Positions 46,378 to 56,268 of a DNA stretch of 64,000 nucleotides are shown piece by piece. The notes under the pieces were generated by a model, which was given only the letters and a program-made list of their open reading frames with translations, was not told the origin of the DNA and made no database searches. The DNA comes from Macrostomum hystrix (Eukaryota > Platyhelminthes > Macrostomidae). The stretch's first letter is position 1. Each line of letters opens with the position of its first letter. Location of the stretch: contig CATNEN010000038.1 in assembly GCA_950097015.1 (NCBI GenBank), positions 4,695,001-4,759,000 on the forward strand, in the 5' to 3' direction. The translations under genes and the position numbers were made by a program.

Positions 46378-47185
46378 GGCGTTGCTGGGTTAAACGTACT
46401 AGATATTTAAAAAAAATGAGCTTCAATACTTATATGACTCACTGCCAATTTGAGTTAGCAAGAATACTCTTAAATAATTAATGAGGTTTTGCAGAAACAC
46501 AAGAGCCACTAATTGATGCGATGCCAACCTCCCAACCTCCATTGTGAGCATATTTCTGGGAAAAATGTAGTGAGCCAAACATTACGAGTGCAAGCGCTTT
46601 GAAGTTAGTTGCAAAACATGATTGACTAGACAGAAACTAACATGTGCCGTGAAGCCTGCATACATGTGCATAATGACTAGTTTGCGCTAACTGGCGTTTG
46701 TGTACGCTGCCCACCCCTGCCCCCCCCCCGCGGCTTCCCCCCACCCCCGGTGTTTGGGGTGGGCTGCGTGGCGGGGGGGGTTTTATGCTGTCGCTTGGCA
46801 ATTGAAACTTTTTTTGTTTCCTGCTTTTCTAGAGTCCAGCTTTAAACCGTTTTAACAGTTGTCAATATTGCTTGAATTTCTTTTAATCGGACTCAAATAT
46901 ACTCGGGGGAGTGCTTTGCAGCCTTCCCTGACCTCTTCGCTGTTCCTTCGCCAATTGCTGCTCTTGTGCTTGCTGCGTTCGTCTTCTGGGGTGGGCAGTG
47001 GGCACTAAAGTCTTTTATACTCGTAAGTGTATATTCAAACAATAAGTTTAGCTTATAAAAAACAGCTAAATAATTTTCTAGCTGCAAGCAATCAATTTTA
47101 TTGCTCGTAAAGCTTTAAAAAAGTGACAAATCGATTTCTTGCTATAATAAAGATAACTAACTAAGTAGTGTCTAGTAGGTAGTGT
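46378..47185. other. intergenic region with a C/G homopolymer tract
   Basis: Includes 46710-46780, where runs of C (up to ten) are followed by runs of G (up to eight), able to form a hairpin or G-quadruplex. No gene recognised. Confidence 0.5.
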
Positions 47186-47510
47186 AAGTCCTGGTGGGCG
47201 GTCATTGCTTCTCGCACCAAGATCCCTGACTTCGATTCCGCAGCGAGGCCACATTCATTTGGGGCGCAGCCGCGGAGAGAAGGCTTGGGGGGCTTGTCGT
47301 GCAATTTACGCCCTAAGGGCCAACCCCCAAGGCACAATCAGAAATTCAGGGCAGATGTACACACCTTTGTGAGTGTGCCTGCGTACGGTATCTGTGTGCG
47401 TGTGTGCTCAGGAGTCAGCGAAATGGGCAGAATTGCCTCCTCGCTGGCTTCGGGTCTGGTGTCACCAAATGATGTGCCATTGCCCGCAGCCTTCCTGCAA
47501 ATAATATTTA
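47186..47510 (+). mobile_element. SINE family 2 copy, near full length
   Basis: Head (gtgggcggtcattgcttctc, then tgacttcgattccgcagcga), body ggggcgcagccgcggagaga, cttgtcgtgcaatttacgcc and gtgctcaggagtcagcgaaa, and tail caccaaatgatgtgccattg. The best-preserved member here, with a deletion in the middle. Confidence 0.8.
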
Positions 47511-47999
47511 GTATTAAGCTCTGGATCAGAGCATGATCGTGATAAAGGTTAATCACTGATTAATTACTGGTCATCACTGGTCAATTATGGCTCAATAGCT
47601 CAAATTCTGCGTCAAGCAGTGAGCCTTGATCCATGTGTAAAATAACAAAATTCTAGCAAATTTCGTCCAGGTAAATTGTCTTAACGTACTAGAAAACGTT
47701 TCTAGAAAAACTAAATTAATGCAAATGCTTAACACATGCCAAAATAGCAGATTTATTCTTGTGAAAATATTTAAAATACTGCAAATATTTCGTAGCAAAA
47801 CATCGAATTGTTTACAAACTCGATCGATCGCTAGCAGAATCAGAAGAAAAAGAATAACCAGATAAAGGAAGAAAAATGTATTAAATACTGCATGAATAAA
47901 TTAAAAATTAGAAATTATAACATCATATTGCCTGAAAATCTATATTGATTAGAATCGATATGTCGATAAAAATATCGTCAAGTCAAATAAAAATTAGAT
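47511..47999. other. AT-rich spacer
   Basis: Contains a short run of atcactg/tcaatt motifs near 47550-47590. No gene recognised. Confidence 0.5.
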
Positions 48000-48432
48000 T
48001 ATGTGTCAATCAAGGATCGATAATGTTTTGATCAAGGATCGATAATGTATCAATCAAGGATCGATAATGTATCAATCAAGGATCGATAATGTTTTGATCA
48101 AGGATCGATAATGTATCAATCAAGGATCGATAATGTTTTGATCAAGGATCGATAATGTATCAATCAAGGATCGATAATATATCAATCAAGGATCGATAAT
48201 GTATCAATCAAGGATCGATAATGTATCAATCAAGGATCGATAATATATCAATCAAGGATCGATAATGTATCAATCAAGGATCGATAATGTATCAATCAAG
48301 GATCGATAATGTATCAATCAAGGATCGATAATGTATCAATCAAGGATCGATAATGTATCAATCAAGGATCGATAATGTATCAATCAAGGATCGAGAATGT
48401 TTTGATCAAGGATCGATAATGTATCAATCAAT
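48000..48432. repeat. 22-bp minisatellite
   Basis: About 19 units of 22 bp (tatcaatcaaggatcgataa plus tg), with a ttttgatcaagg variant interspersed. Each unit contains the palindrome atcgat. Confidence 0.95.
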
Positions 48433-48541
48433 CAAAGAAAAAAAACTCTAAAAAATCGTCAAAACGGAAGCACGCCAGGCAATAAGTTCGTGAGAAATGG
48501 ATCATCGATCACTCTGAGTTCTCGGCCAGCATCCGAATTCG

Positions 48542-50290
48542 CTACATCTCGGAGTCGCCCACATTTCTCCCCGTTACAAAGACTACAATGGGACCAGGTG
48601 GTAGGGAGTTGGACAGCTTCAGAGCCGCTGCCAGACCCAGTGCGCTGGCTGCCTCCGCTCTCGGATGACCCTCAGCAGCCAGGGCGCTTTCCATTCGCAA
48701 GCAGCTGCGGGCCAGTTCCTGCTCTCCAACCACGCACCACTGGTCCACGAACTGGCGGCACAGATCGAAGGTCGGCGTGTCGCTTTCAACAGCGCCGCAG
48801 GTGGCAGTAGAAATTGTGTCGACAGTTTCGGCCTCCTCGTAGCTAAGCATTCGACCGGCATGTCAGTAGGACGTTGTATACTTTGACAACTGAGGTGAAG
48901 CTTAATGATAATGAAAAAAATGCAACACACTTTGGGGTAAAGTGTAAAAAACGCACAGAGTACACTTTTAATCATGTGGGGCTGCTTCACTGAAGTCCTT
49001 CAAAAGATTTTACTAAAACTTTTCGACTTTAAAGCAAAAGAACTTACGCGAGGCATTCCGAATATTTGAGTTAAAAATCTATCAGAATAAGTACGCCATA
49101 ATATCTATTAGAAGCAGAATCGAAGCAGGCCCTTAGACAAGAGAAAATATTCGTATAGAAATTCACCTTCACTGACTTAGCCAGCACGCAGTCGGCCTAT
49201 GGCTGACAGCCAATCACAGTCGTCCGCAATCAGGCCAAGCCCATGTGCTTAGCGTAGAGAGCCACACCCGCCAATAAACTGCCTCCGCCAGCGGGTACCA
49301 TCATTGTCACGTGACCAGCTGATAGCCAATCAGGATTAGCGGCCAACTGTCCTGGCCAACCGGTTACAACCGGATCCGGAAACAGCTCGAAAGCGGACGT
49401 GCCTGGCCTCTAATCACCTCCAAAGCGGCATATGGCGAAACGTAGACGAAGCCCTCATTGCGGTGAGCGAACTAGCGACCTACGATCTCTGCCACAGAGC
49501 AATTATTTGCCAACTTTGAAGAGCTGAATCGGACCTGTCTCCTGCAGCCTGTGCAGCTTGACCTCCTTTTCCTCGCCAACATTGACGGGCACGAAAACGC
49601 AGCTGCCAGAGATGCCCAACGACATCCAGACCTGACTGCAAGCTAGAGCTTTGTTGCCGGAGCTGCTCACCACAAACTGCGGCTTTGCCTCCGGGAAGTG
49701 CAATCGACATTGTGAACGTCTGAAGTCTATTTGATTTTTAATATCTATAAGTGCGCAATCTGTAGCGATGAACAGATTTTAAATATCTAGAACACAAATT
49801 TCTATGCGGCTTGCTTTATACAACGCATAAATGCTACAGATGCTACTTCTTGAACTTTAGTAGGATTTGTTACAGCTGCATAAACAATGAAGCTTCGAAT
49901 GTTATTCGAAAGTTCACACATGTACATTTAAAGCTTGTGTGATCATAATTGCACAACTCAAATCTTAATAGGCTGCTCACCCCAGCTTCGCTGGCACTTT
50001 CTAGCGAGCAGCTGATTTTATTGAACGAACCGCGAATTTTAAACGATCCACTGGGCAAGCTTGAGTAGGACTGGTCGATTGAGCTCAGCAGAAAGCTCAT
50101 GACACAACATCAGCGGTGATGGAGCTGGGAGGAAGCTGGACAGACTCACGGCTACTGACCGAATTCTGTCAGCTTTTGAGCTGTCCGGACTCAGTTTGAG
50201 ATTGCATTTCAGCGGGAAGGTCATTGTGTCCAGCTGACCTGCAATTAGCTTGTCTTTTGATATATATTTTGCTTTGCTAAGCTTATTCAC
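48542..50290 (-). pseudogene. PLP-dependent serine/threonine dehydratase pseudogene
   Basis: Minus-strand blocks follow fold-type II dehydratases in order. The PLP-lysine block (PSGSFKIRGSFNKI, about 50000-50060) has an upstream piece (HELSAELNRPVLLKL) in another frame. Next are PQFVVSSSGNKALACSQVW (about 49630-49700), then VAEIVGR and FAHRNEGFVYVSPYAALEV separated by a stop. The phosphate-binding loop MMVPAGGGSLLAGVALYAKH (about 49240-49305) is followed by a stop, and TVIGCQP by another. The C-terminal exon is TISTATCGAVESDTPTF to GPIVVFVTGRNV (48554-48850). At least two frameshifts and three in-frame stops disable it, while GT-AG-like spacing between blocks suggests it kept its introns, i.e. 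a decayed duplicate rather than a retrocopy. The last exon alone is intact. Confidence 0.75.
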
Positions 50291-50829
50291 TTAATTGAAC
50301 TAAAAAAGAGTCATCCTTTTGTAAAACACAATTTTTCTTTTAGGAATCACAGAACTGGACTGTTTAGATAACAAAATATTCTTTTATTTATAGCTGTAAA
50401 TTAACATAAGTAATTAATCATAAAATGAAAAAATAGTTTAATAACAGAAAATTGAGGCTAATTAACAAGAGCATCAACTTTATGGATGTGTTATGACTAT
50501 GGTAACATTTTTAATTTTTGTAAATTTTCTAGCTTGTTTTATCAAACTTCAAGAAATATCGTAATACATCTAATTTAGTGAAAGTTTTGAACAATATATC
50601 AGTTTCTGATTATCCCTTTTTGTGAATTTTCACGGTGTCGAGTACTGCCTGATTGCAAGCAGGCAAAAATAACAGCCCATTTTCGACCCTGTGTCCTAAT
50701 CCCCTTAATTTAACCCGGCCTGTTCTCTTTGCCGACGTGGAGATCCTGGACCGTTCCATTGCGCCCTAAGCCTAAACTAACCGCTTTCATCGGCCCGAAC
50801 AATTATCTGGACAGATGGGGCAGCAAAAG
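50291..50829. other. AT-rich spacer
   Basis: No gene recognised. Confidence 0.5.
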
Positions 50830-51030
50830 GTTCTTGTCGATACCGAGCTGTGCGTCGCTGTCCCGCTGTCCTGCAGTGCGGGGCTTTCAGTCCGCCATCC
50901 GTATCCAAGTGGCGCCAACCTGGCCGTTTCTGTGGTGAGGGCGAGGAGTTGAGTCACGTGCTGACTGCCTGCCCCACCTTAGCCCAAACCCCCGAGCCAG
51001 CATGTATTTTCGACAATGGCACCGCGTGCT
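50830..51030 (+). pseudogene. possible 3' relic of a non-LTR retrotransposon
   Basis: A frame near 50850-51000 ends with FCGEGEELSHVLTACPTLAQ, resembling the C-terminal cysteine-histidine motif of LINE reverse transcriptase proteins. Nothing else of the element is seen. Weak call. Confidence 0.35.
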
Positions 51031-51452
51031 CGATTTTATAGGGAATGCGGGCATCCTTTGACGAATTTAAGAAGAAGAAAAGAAGACGAGAAATTAAGGC
51101 GGATAGTAAGCGCTTCAGTCAAAAATAAACAAGAAAGAAATAATTATATTGACCTAAGGTGTAAACCTTCAACCGATTCGAAATTGATTCCTTCTACGAG
51201 CATATATTTGAAAAAATATATCTTTGATCTTTGATAAACACCGAAAGCACACATTTGTGTTCTCATCTATCACATCAGGAACGTTTGGTACGAGTGTATT
51301 TCGATAGTTGCGAAAACATTGACATCAAATTATTGGACAGAAATAGTTTTTTGTTTCGTGCTCAGCCTGAAAACCACGGTATGATAAAAGAACTGTCAAA
51401 ATATGATCAGCGAGTCCAGGTGCAGATACGGTCAGTTGACGAATCTGAACAC

Positions 51453-51859
51453 TCAGCGCAGGTCTGCCTCGTCAAGCTTGTCCTTACTGATGCCATTAAG
51501 CGATGGTGTCAGGTTTGGGGTGATGCCGCTCCAGCCGACAGTCAGGCAGTAGGACATGCTACTCTGAAGAAGTTGTGTGGCATCTCGATACCCGTGAGGA
51601 ATGACTGAGTAGTCGATGAAGAATTTACTGTCAAAATATTGCAGACTCGCGTAATTATCTGTTCTATTTAGGCCGAGTGCAAGGTTAAAAAACTGATTTC
51701 CATCCAGGCGGGGCCCCTCGCTTGTCCAGGTGACGCCAGAAAACGATAATGTGACCTCGGAGCCGTTGATCGGACAGGTGAGACTCTCCATTCCCTCAGT
51801 CCCGGTGTCGCCAGCCCAGAAGTACATGTGTAGGTGAATAGTTGGCTGGCCGCGATCGC
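51453..51859 (-). CDS. uncharacterised coding-like frame, left flank of the LINE insertion
   Basis: A minus-strand frame running from the LINE edge to 51453 (ATG at 51827) encodes about 125 residues with N-glycosylation-like NGS, NRT and NLT motifs and segments such as ESLTCPINGSEVTLSFSGV and SLQYFDSKFFIDYSVIPHG. Composition looks protein-like and extracellular, but no family is recognised. The sequence on the other side of the LINE (56323-56530) also has open frames on the same strand. The LINE may therefore have interrupted a host gene or pseudogene, though the frame continuing across the repaired junction is not settled. Confidence 0.35.
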
Positions 51860-51871
51860 GTCGTACTTGGT
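51860..51871. repeat. LINE target-site duplication, 3' copy
   Basis: gtcgtacttggt, identical to 56323-56334, adjoins the (GTT)n tail on the plus strand. Confidence 0.8.
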
Positions 51872-51885
51872 TGTTGTTGTTGTTG

Positions 51886-54800
51886 TTACTCCCGGCCGGT
51901 AGGATCCGGGGGGCGTGTCTGCGCCCCTACCGTGTGGAGGAATTCGAGCGCGCGGGGGCCATCCGTCGAGAGGACGGCCAGGGACGGGTTTGGTCCAAGG
52001 ATGCGGGCCCGAAGGTCGTCAAGGGCCCGGCAGTGCAGGAAAACGTGGGCCACGTCTTCGTCGGCGGCCCCGCAGCGGGGGCAGGTGGCGGCGGTGTCCA
52101 GGCCGATCCGGTGCCGATACCAGCGCAGGAGCGGTGAGTGGCCCGTGCGCAGCTGGGCGAGGGTCACCGCGTCGGCCCGGTTTAGGCATGGCCGCGGGGC
52201 GGCGGTGGCGGTTGCCAGACGGTGGGTGGCGCAGTGCGGGTCGGCCGCGTAGGCTTCGCGGGTGCGCTCGGCGAGGACCCGGCGGAGGGCGGCCCGCGCT
52301 GACCCGAAGTCGATCGGCGTCTCGTCCTGGGGGAGGCCGGCCGCGGTCCTGGCGGTGGCGTCCGCGGCATCGTTCCGCCGGAGGTCGCAGTGGCTGGGGA
52401 CCCATTGCAGCCAAATTTGGAAGCGGGCGGCAATGTGGGTCAGCAGCATCCAGATCTCCCGGCACGCTGGCGAGGAGGACCTGGACGGTCCCTTCTCGAG
52501 GGCTCGGAGCAGGGACTGCGAGTCCGTCAGGCAGCGGAGGCCGCTCAGGGAGGCGAGGTCCGGCCTGGAGGCGACGTGCTGAAGCCCCAACCGGAGCGCC
52601 GACTCCTCGGCACGGAAGGAGGACGAGTAGCGGCCCGCAGCCTGCGACAGGTGGACTGGCGGCGCGGTCCTGCTGAAGATGACCGCCCCCGCTCCGCCGT
52701 TGAGGGTGCCCCCGGAGGCTGAACCGTCTGTCCAGAGCTCCAGGTCGGCGGGCGGGAGGCTCGCCAGCGTCTCCAGCGCGGCCTGCTTTCTGACGTGGGG
52801 CGCGTCCTCCCGGGAGGTCGCGGTCAGGAGGTCGCAGCGGATGTTGACCCGGCTGGTGTCGGACCATGGCGGCGGAGGGAGGTTCTCCTGCTCCCGGGGG
52901 AGGGGGGCTAGGCCGGCGGCGGCGCTCAGGTGCTGCGCCGAGTCGCGCCAGTTCCTGCGGAAGGCCCCAGGATCCCCGTGAGCGCGCAAGCGGGGCGTCG
53001 AGGTCTTGCCCGCTGCAGCGCGGAGCGGAGTCGGTTGACGGTGACGGAGGGCTCGCTCGAACAGGGCTGCGCCTTCCGCCTCCGCTCTGGTCGCCAGGGG
53101 CACGAGGTCGGCCTCGGCCATGAGGGCGCCAATGGCGGTCGAGCGGCAGCAGCCAGTGATGACGCGAGCGGCCGATCGATGCGCAATCTCGACTTCGTCC
53201 CGGCAGGAGTCGGACGCGAAAGTAAGCCACGTGGAGGCGCCGTGGAGCGCGGCCGCCTCCGCGTAGGTGCGGTAGAGCTGGGCGAGGCGCTGGCTGTCCT
53301 GGCCCCAGTCGCGGCCCGCGAGGCAGCGGAGGACGCCGGTGCGCTGCTGGAGGGCGCGGCGCTGGAGCTTGGCGTGGTGGCGGAAGGTCAGCTGGGAGTC
53401 GAGATGCACTCCCAGGAGCCTCGGGTGCAGCTCGAACGGGGCTGGCGTGTCGCCGAGGAGGATGCGCGGCTGAACCTTTCCGTTGACCTCCCGGGGGTCG
53501 AGCGAGAAGAACGCGACGACCGACTTGGTGCGGCTCAGGTCCACCTTCCAGGTTTGGGACCAGCGCACGAGCCAGTCGGCCGCCGGTTGCAGGGCCCGCT
53601 CACAATCCCGAGGGGTGGTCCCTTGCGCGCCGAAGGTGCTGTCGTCGGCGTACGCCAGCGTGAGGCAATTCTTGGGGGCGCCGTCCAAGAGATCGTCCAT
53701 GTAGATCACCCACAGGATCGGGGCGAGGACCGACCCCTGCGGCAGCCCCTCGGAGAACACGATTTGCTTGCAGGCCGCACCAACCCACCGCACGAAGGCC
53801 CTCCTGTCGGAGAGAAGTCCCTTGAGCCAGCGGATGAGGCACGTGGGGATCCCCTTCCGACCGAGCTTAACGATGAGGGCCGCTTTCCAGACGCGGTCGT
53901 AGGCTCTGGAGAAGTCTGCAAGCAGCAGAGCGGTGCGGGAGGCCGGCTTCTTGGCCTGGAATCCGTCAAAGATGTACTGAGCCGCCGCGGCGATGTGCTC
54001 CTCCGTGGAGCGGCCCTGACGGAAACCGGCTTGCGACGGGTGGAGGGCGTTGCTTGCCTCGAGGATGTAGGACAGCCGCTCGTTCACCATCTTCTCGGCG
54101 AGCTTGCCCAGGCAGCTGAGGAGGCTGATAGGGCGGAAGCTGGATGTCAGGCCGGCTGGCTTGTCCGACTTGGGGATCGGGCGGATCTCCGCAAGGCGCC
54201 ACGGGGCGGGCACCTCCCCCGTCCTCCACGAGAGGTTCAGGAGGTCCAGGAGGCAGCGGAGCCCCAGGTCGGACAGATGCTTCAGCATGATGTTCGCGAC
54301 CCCGTCCGGTCCCGGGGCCGAGCGGTCCGGCAGGCGCCCCAAGGCGCGGCGGAGGGCGTCGGGCTGGAAGTCGGAGCAGGGGCCGCTGCGGAGGCCTTGA
54401 CAGCTGCAGGGGGCGCGGAGCGTGTGACGGGCTTCTTGGATAACCGGCCGGTCTTCCGCCTTGTTCTTGGGGAGCCTGCTGACGGCGGCGTACTCCCGGC
54501 AGAAAAGCGCGGCCTTCTGTTGGTCGGAGACGGCCGATGCCCCCGAGGAGCCCTGGATGGCAGCCGACGAGGGTGTCCCCTGGGACCGGCCGTCGAGGGC
54601 CCGGATGATCCGCCAGAGGTCGGCGGAACACAGGTCTTGCCCCGGGTCGGTGATGAAATCGCGCCACAGCGACTCCTTGGCGCGGAGGATGGCGTGAGCA
54701 GCCGCGGCGGCAGCAGCCTGGTACGCGGCCGAGAGCGCCGGGTCGTCCGGGCTCGCGCGAAGCGCTTCGAGCGCTGCGCGGCGGGCGGTGCAAGCCGCCT

Positions 54801-56268
54801 CGGCTTCCGGGCACCACCAGGCGATCGGGGCGCGCCGGCAGCCTCTCGGGATGGCCGCCTTGGCGGCGCTGGTGACGGCGGACGCGAACCTGCTGGCGGC
54901 GGCGGGCACCGTGCGTGGGGGGCGCTTCGGCCAGCTGGCCAGGGCCTGGTCGAGGGACCGCTGGAACAGGTCCCAGTCCGCCTTGTGGTAGGCGTACCGC
55001 GTCAGGCGCTTGGTGCTGGAGCGGGCCGGGCCGGAGGCTGCGAGGTCGATGATGATCGGCAGGTGGTCTGAGCCGATGTGCTCCCCGGTTCGCCACTCGA
55101 TCCGGTCTTGCCAGGAGGCGTGGGCGAAGGAGACGTCAGGGGAGCTCGGCAGGCCGCGGGGGCTGATCCTAGTTGGGGAGCCGTCGTTCAGAGCGACCAG
55201 GTCGTAGGTCGTCGCCCAGTCTTCGAGGGCCCTACCCAGCTCGTCGTCGTCCGCCGAGGCGTCCCACATCCCGTGGTGGGCGTTGAAGTCGCCCAGCACC
55301 AACGAGTCCCGTGAAACGGGGATCCAGTCGGGCTCGAAGTCGTCCGTGCGACCATCTGCGGCGCGGACCGGCGGGAGGTAGATGTTGATCACATCCAGGG
55401 GGCGCGGTAGCCGGGGGTCGTGGATGCGGAGGCCCGAGGCTTCGGCTGACGTGGCGTGGGTGACGAGCTCGCCTAGTGGAAGGTCGGCGAATTGAATACC
55501 CTCCTTGACAAGGAAGCAGACGCCCCCGTGGTGGGTTCTGGCTGCCTCCCCGTCGCGGCCAATGTTGCGGTCCTTCCGGCCAGCGATCTGCCACCCTTTG
55601 AAGCGTGGGGCCGCTGTGTTGCCGGACAGGTTCGTCTCCTGGATGCAGGCGACGTCGGCGCCCTGCATCTCCAGGAAGTGGAGCAGTTCCAGCTTGCGGG
55701 AGCGGAGCCCTGCCGCGTTGAGCTGGACGATACGGAAAACCGCCCCGCTGTTGTTCGGCGCCCCCGCTCGCGCTGGTTTCGCCATCAGGGGGGGCGGGGG
55801 TGCCGGCGCGGGGTTCGGGGGAGGTGGAGTCGTAGCCGTTGGCGTCTGGTGGGTGCCCGAAGGGCCTGCAGCCGCGGAGGGGGCCGGAGTCGTGGCAGGC
55901 TGTGGCGCTGAGGCGGCAGGCTGGGGGGCACAGGCGGGGCAGTGCCACGGCGCTTTGTCCCGGTGGAGCCGGTTGATGGCCGCGATAGCGAGGCGGGAAC
56001 AGCGGCGATGCCACCACAGGCCGCAGCTGGAGCAGCAGGTGGAGTAGCCCCTGGCTACCTCCTCGGCACAGCCTCCGCACAGGGAGGCCGGCCCAGGGTT
56101 GGGCTCGACGTCACCAGCTCTGAGAAGCAGCTGAGTCAGGTGAGCTGGGAGGCCTGGCTCAGCGTGGAAAAACCCGGGGCGCTCGAAGACCCTCGCACGG
56201 GTCCGGGGTGGTGGCTGCACTTGGCCGGGCGAACCCGGACGGTCCCGCCGCGTGAAGGCGGCAGCCAT
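51886..56268 (-). CDS. LINE polyprotein: 2A, PHD, AP endonuclease, RT, RNase H
   Basis: 1460 residues if started at ATG 56268; the frame stays open 70 codons further into host flank, but the target duplication shows those are not LINE. From the proposed start, in order: the 2A motif GDVEPNPGP near residues 52-60; a C4HC3 PHD-like finger (about 64-113, CGGC through WHCPAC); a proline-rich linker; AP endonuclease (about 178-410; QLNAAGLRS, IQET, LGDFNAHH, GSDHLP); reverse transcriptase (about 640-930; GLPQGSVLAP, catalytic LAYADD); RNase H (about 1175-1310; WTDGSA, RAEESAL, LTDSQS, VPSHCDLRRNDAAD); and a terminal CCHC-like finger (CPRCGAADEDVAHVFLHC). All catalytic residues appear present. It copies its own RNA by target-primed reverse transcription. 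Ribosome skipping at the 2A would release a short leader peptide from the enzyme (inference). Confidence 0.93.
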   Translation of the reverse strand: MAAAFTRRDRPGSPGQVQPPPRTRARVFERPGFFHAEPGLPAHLTQLLLRAGDVEPNPGPASLCGGCAEEVARGYSTCCSSCGLWWHRRCSRLAIAAINRLHRDKAPWHCPACAPQPAASAPQPATTPAPSAAAGPSGTHQTPTATTPPPPNPAPAPPPPLMAKPARAGAPNNSGAVFRIVQLNAAGLRSRKLELLHFLEMQGADVACIQETNLSGNTAAPRFKGWQIAGRKDRNIGRDGEAARTHHGGVCFLVKEGIQFADLPLGELVTHATSAEASGLRIHDPRLPRPLDVINIYLPPVRAADGRTDDFEPDWIPVSRDSLVLGDFNAHHGMWDASADDDELGRALEDWATTYDLVALNDGSPTRISPRGLPSSPDVSFAHASWQDRIEWRTGEHIGSDHLPIIIDLAASGPARSSTKRLTRYAYHKADWDLFQRSLDQALASWPKRPPRTVPAAASRFASAVTSAAKAAIPRGCRRAPIAWWCPEAEAACTARRAALEALRASPDDPALSAAYQAAAAAAAHAILRAKESLWRDFITDPGQDLCSADLWRIIRALDGRSQGTPSSAAIQGSSGASAVSDQQKAALFCREYAAVSRLPKNKAEDRPVIQEARHTLRAPCSCQGLRSGPCSDFQPDALRRALGRLPDRSAPGPDGVANIMLKHLSDLGLRCLLDLLNLSWRTGEVPAPWRLAEIRPIPKSDKPAGLTSSFRPISLLSCLGKLAEKMVNERLSYILEASNALHPSQAGFRQGRSTEEHIAAAAQYIFDGFQAKKPASRTALLLADFSRAYDRVWKAALIVKLGRKGIPTCLIRWLKGLLSDRRAFVRWVGAACKQIVFSEGLPQGSVLAPILWVIYMDDLLDGAPKNCLTLAYADDSTFGAQGTTPRDCERALQPAADWLVRWSQTWKVDLSRTKSVVAFFSLDPREVNGKVQPRILLGDTPAPFELHPRLLGVHLDSQLTFRHHAKLQRRALQQRTGVLRCLAGRDWGQDSQRLAQLYRTYAEAAALHGASTWLTFASDSCRDEVEIAHRSAARVITGCCRSTAIGALMAEADLVPLATRAEAEGAALFERALRHRQPTPLRAAAGKTSTPRLRAHGDPGAFRRNWRDSAQHLSAAAGLAPLPREQENLPPPPWSDTSRVNIRCDLLTATSREDAPHVRKQAALETLASLPPADLELWTDGSASGGTLNGGAGAVIFSRTAPPVHLSQAAGRYSSSFRAEESALRLGLQHVASRPDLASLSGLRCLTDSQSLLRALEKGPSRSSSPACREIWMLLTHIAARFQIWLQWVPSHCDLRRNDAADATARTAAGLPQDETPIDFGSARAALRRVLAERTREAYAADPHCATHRLATATAAPRPCLNRADAVTLAQLRTGHSPLLRWYRHRIGLDTAATCPRCGAADEDVAHVFLHCRALDDLRARILGPNPSLAVLSTDGPRALEFLHTVGAQTRPPDPTGRE
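56089..56118 (-). other. 2A ribosome-skipping motif
   Basis: Encodes AGDVEPNPGP directly after a hydrophobic LTQLLLR. It matches the D(V/I)ExNPG|P consensus; separation would occur between the last G and P. Confidence 0.88.

Noticed and set aside
46655-46672. A further copy of the MITE at 33543, because catacatgtgca recurs
   Set aside because: Only about 12 bp match; no second TIR or target duplication was found.
51231-51608. 125-codon plus-strand frame
   Set aside because: No recognisable domain and it overlaps a better-looking minus-strand frame.
52930-55071. 713-codon plus-strand frame and other long frames inside the LINE
   Set aside because: Antisense or off-frame shadows of the GC-rich LINE ORF, which has all the domains.
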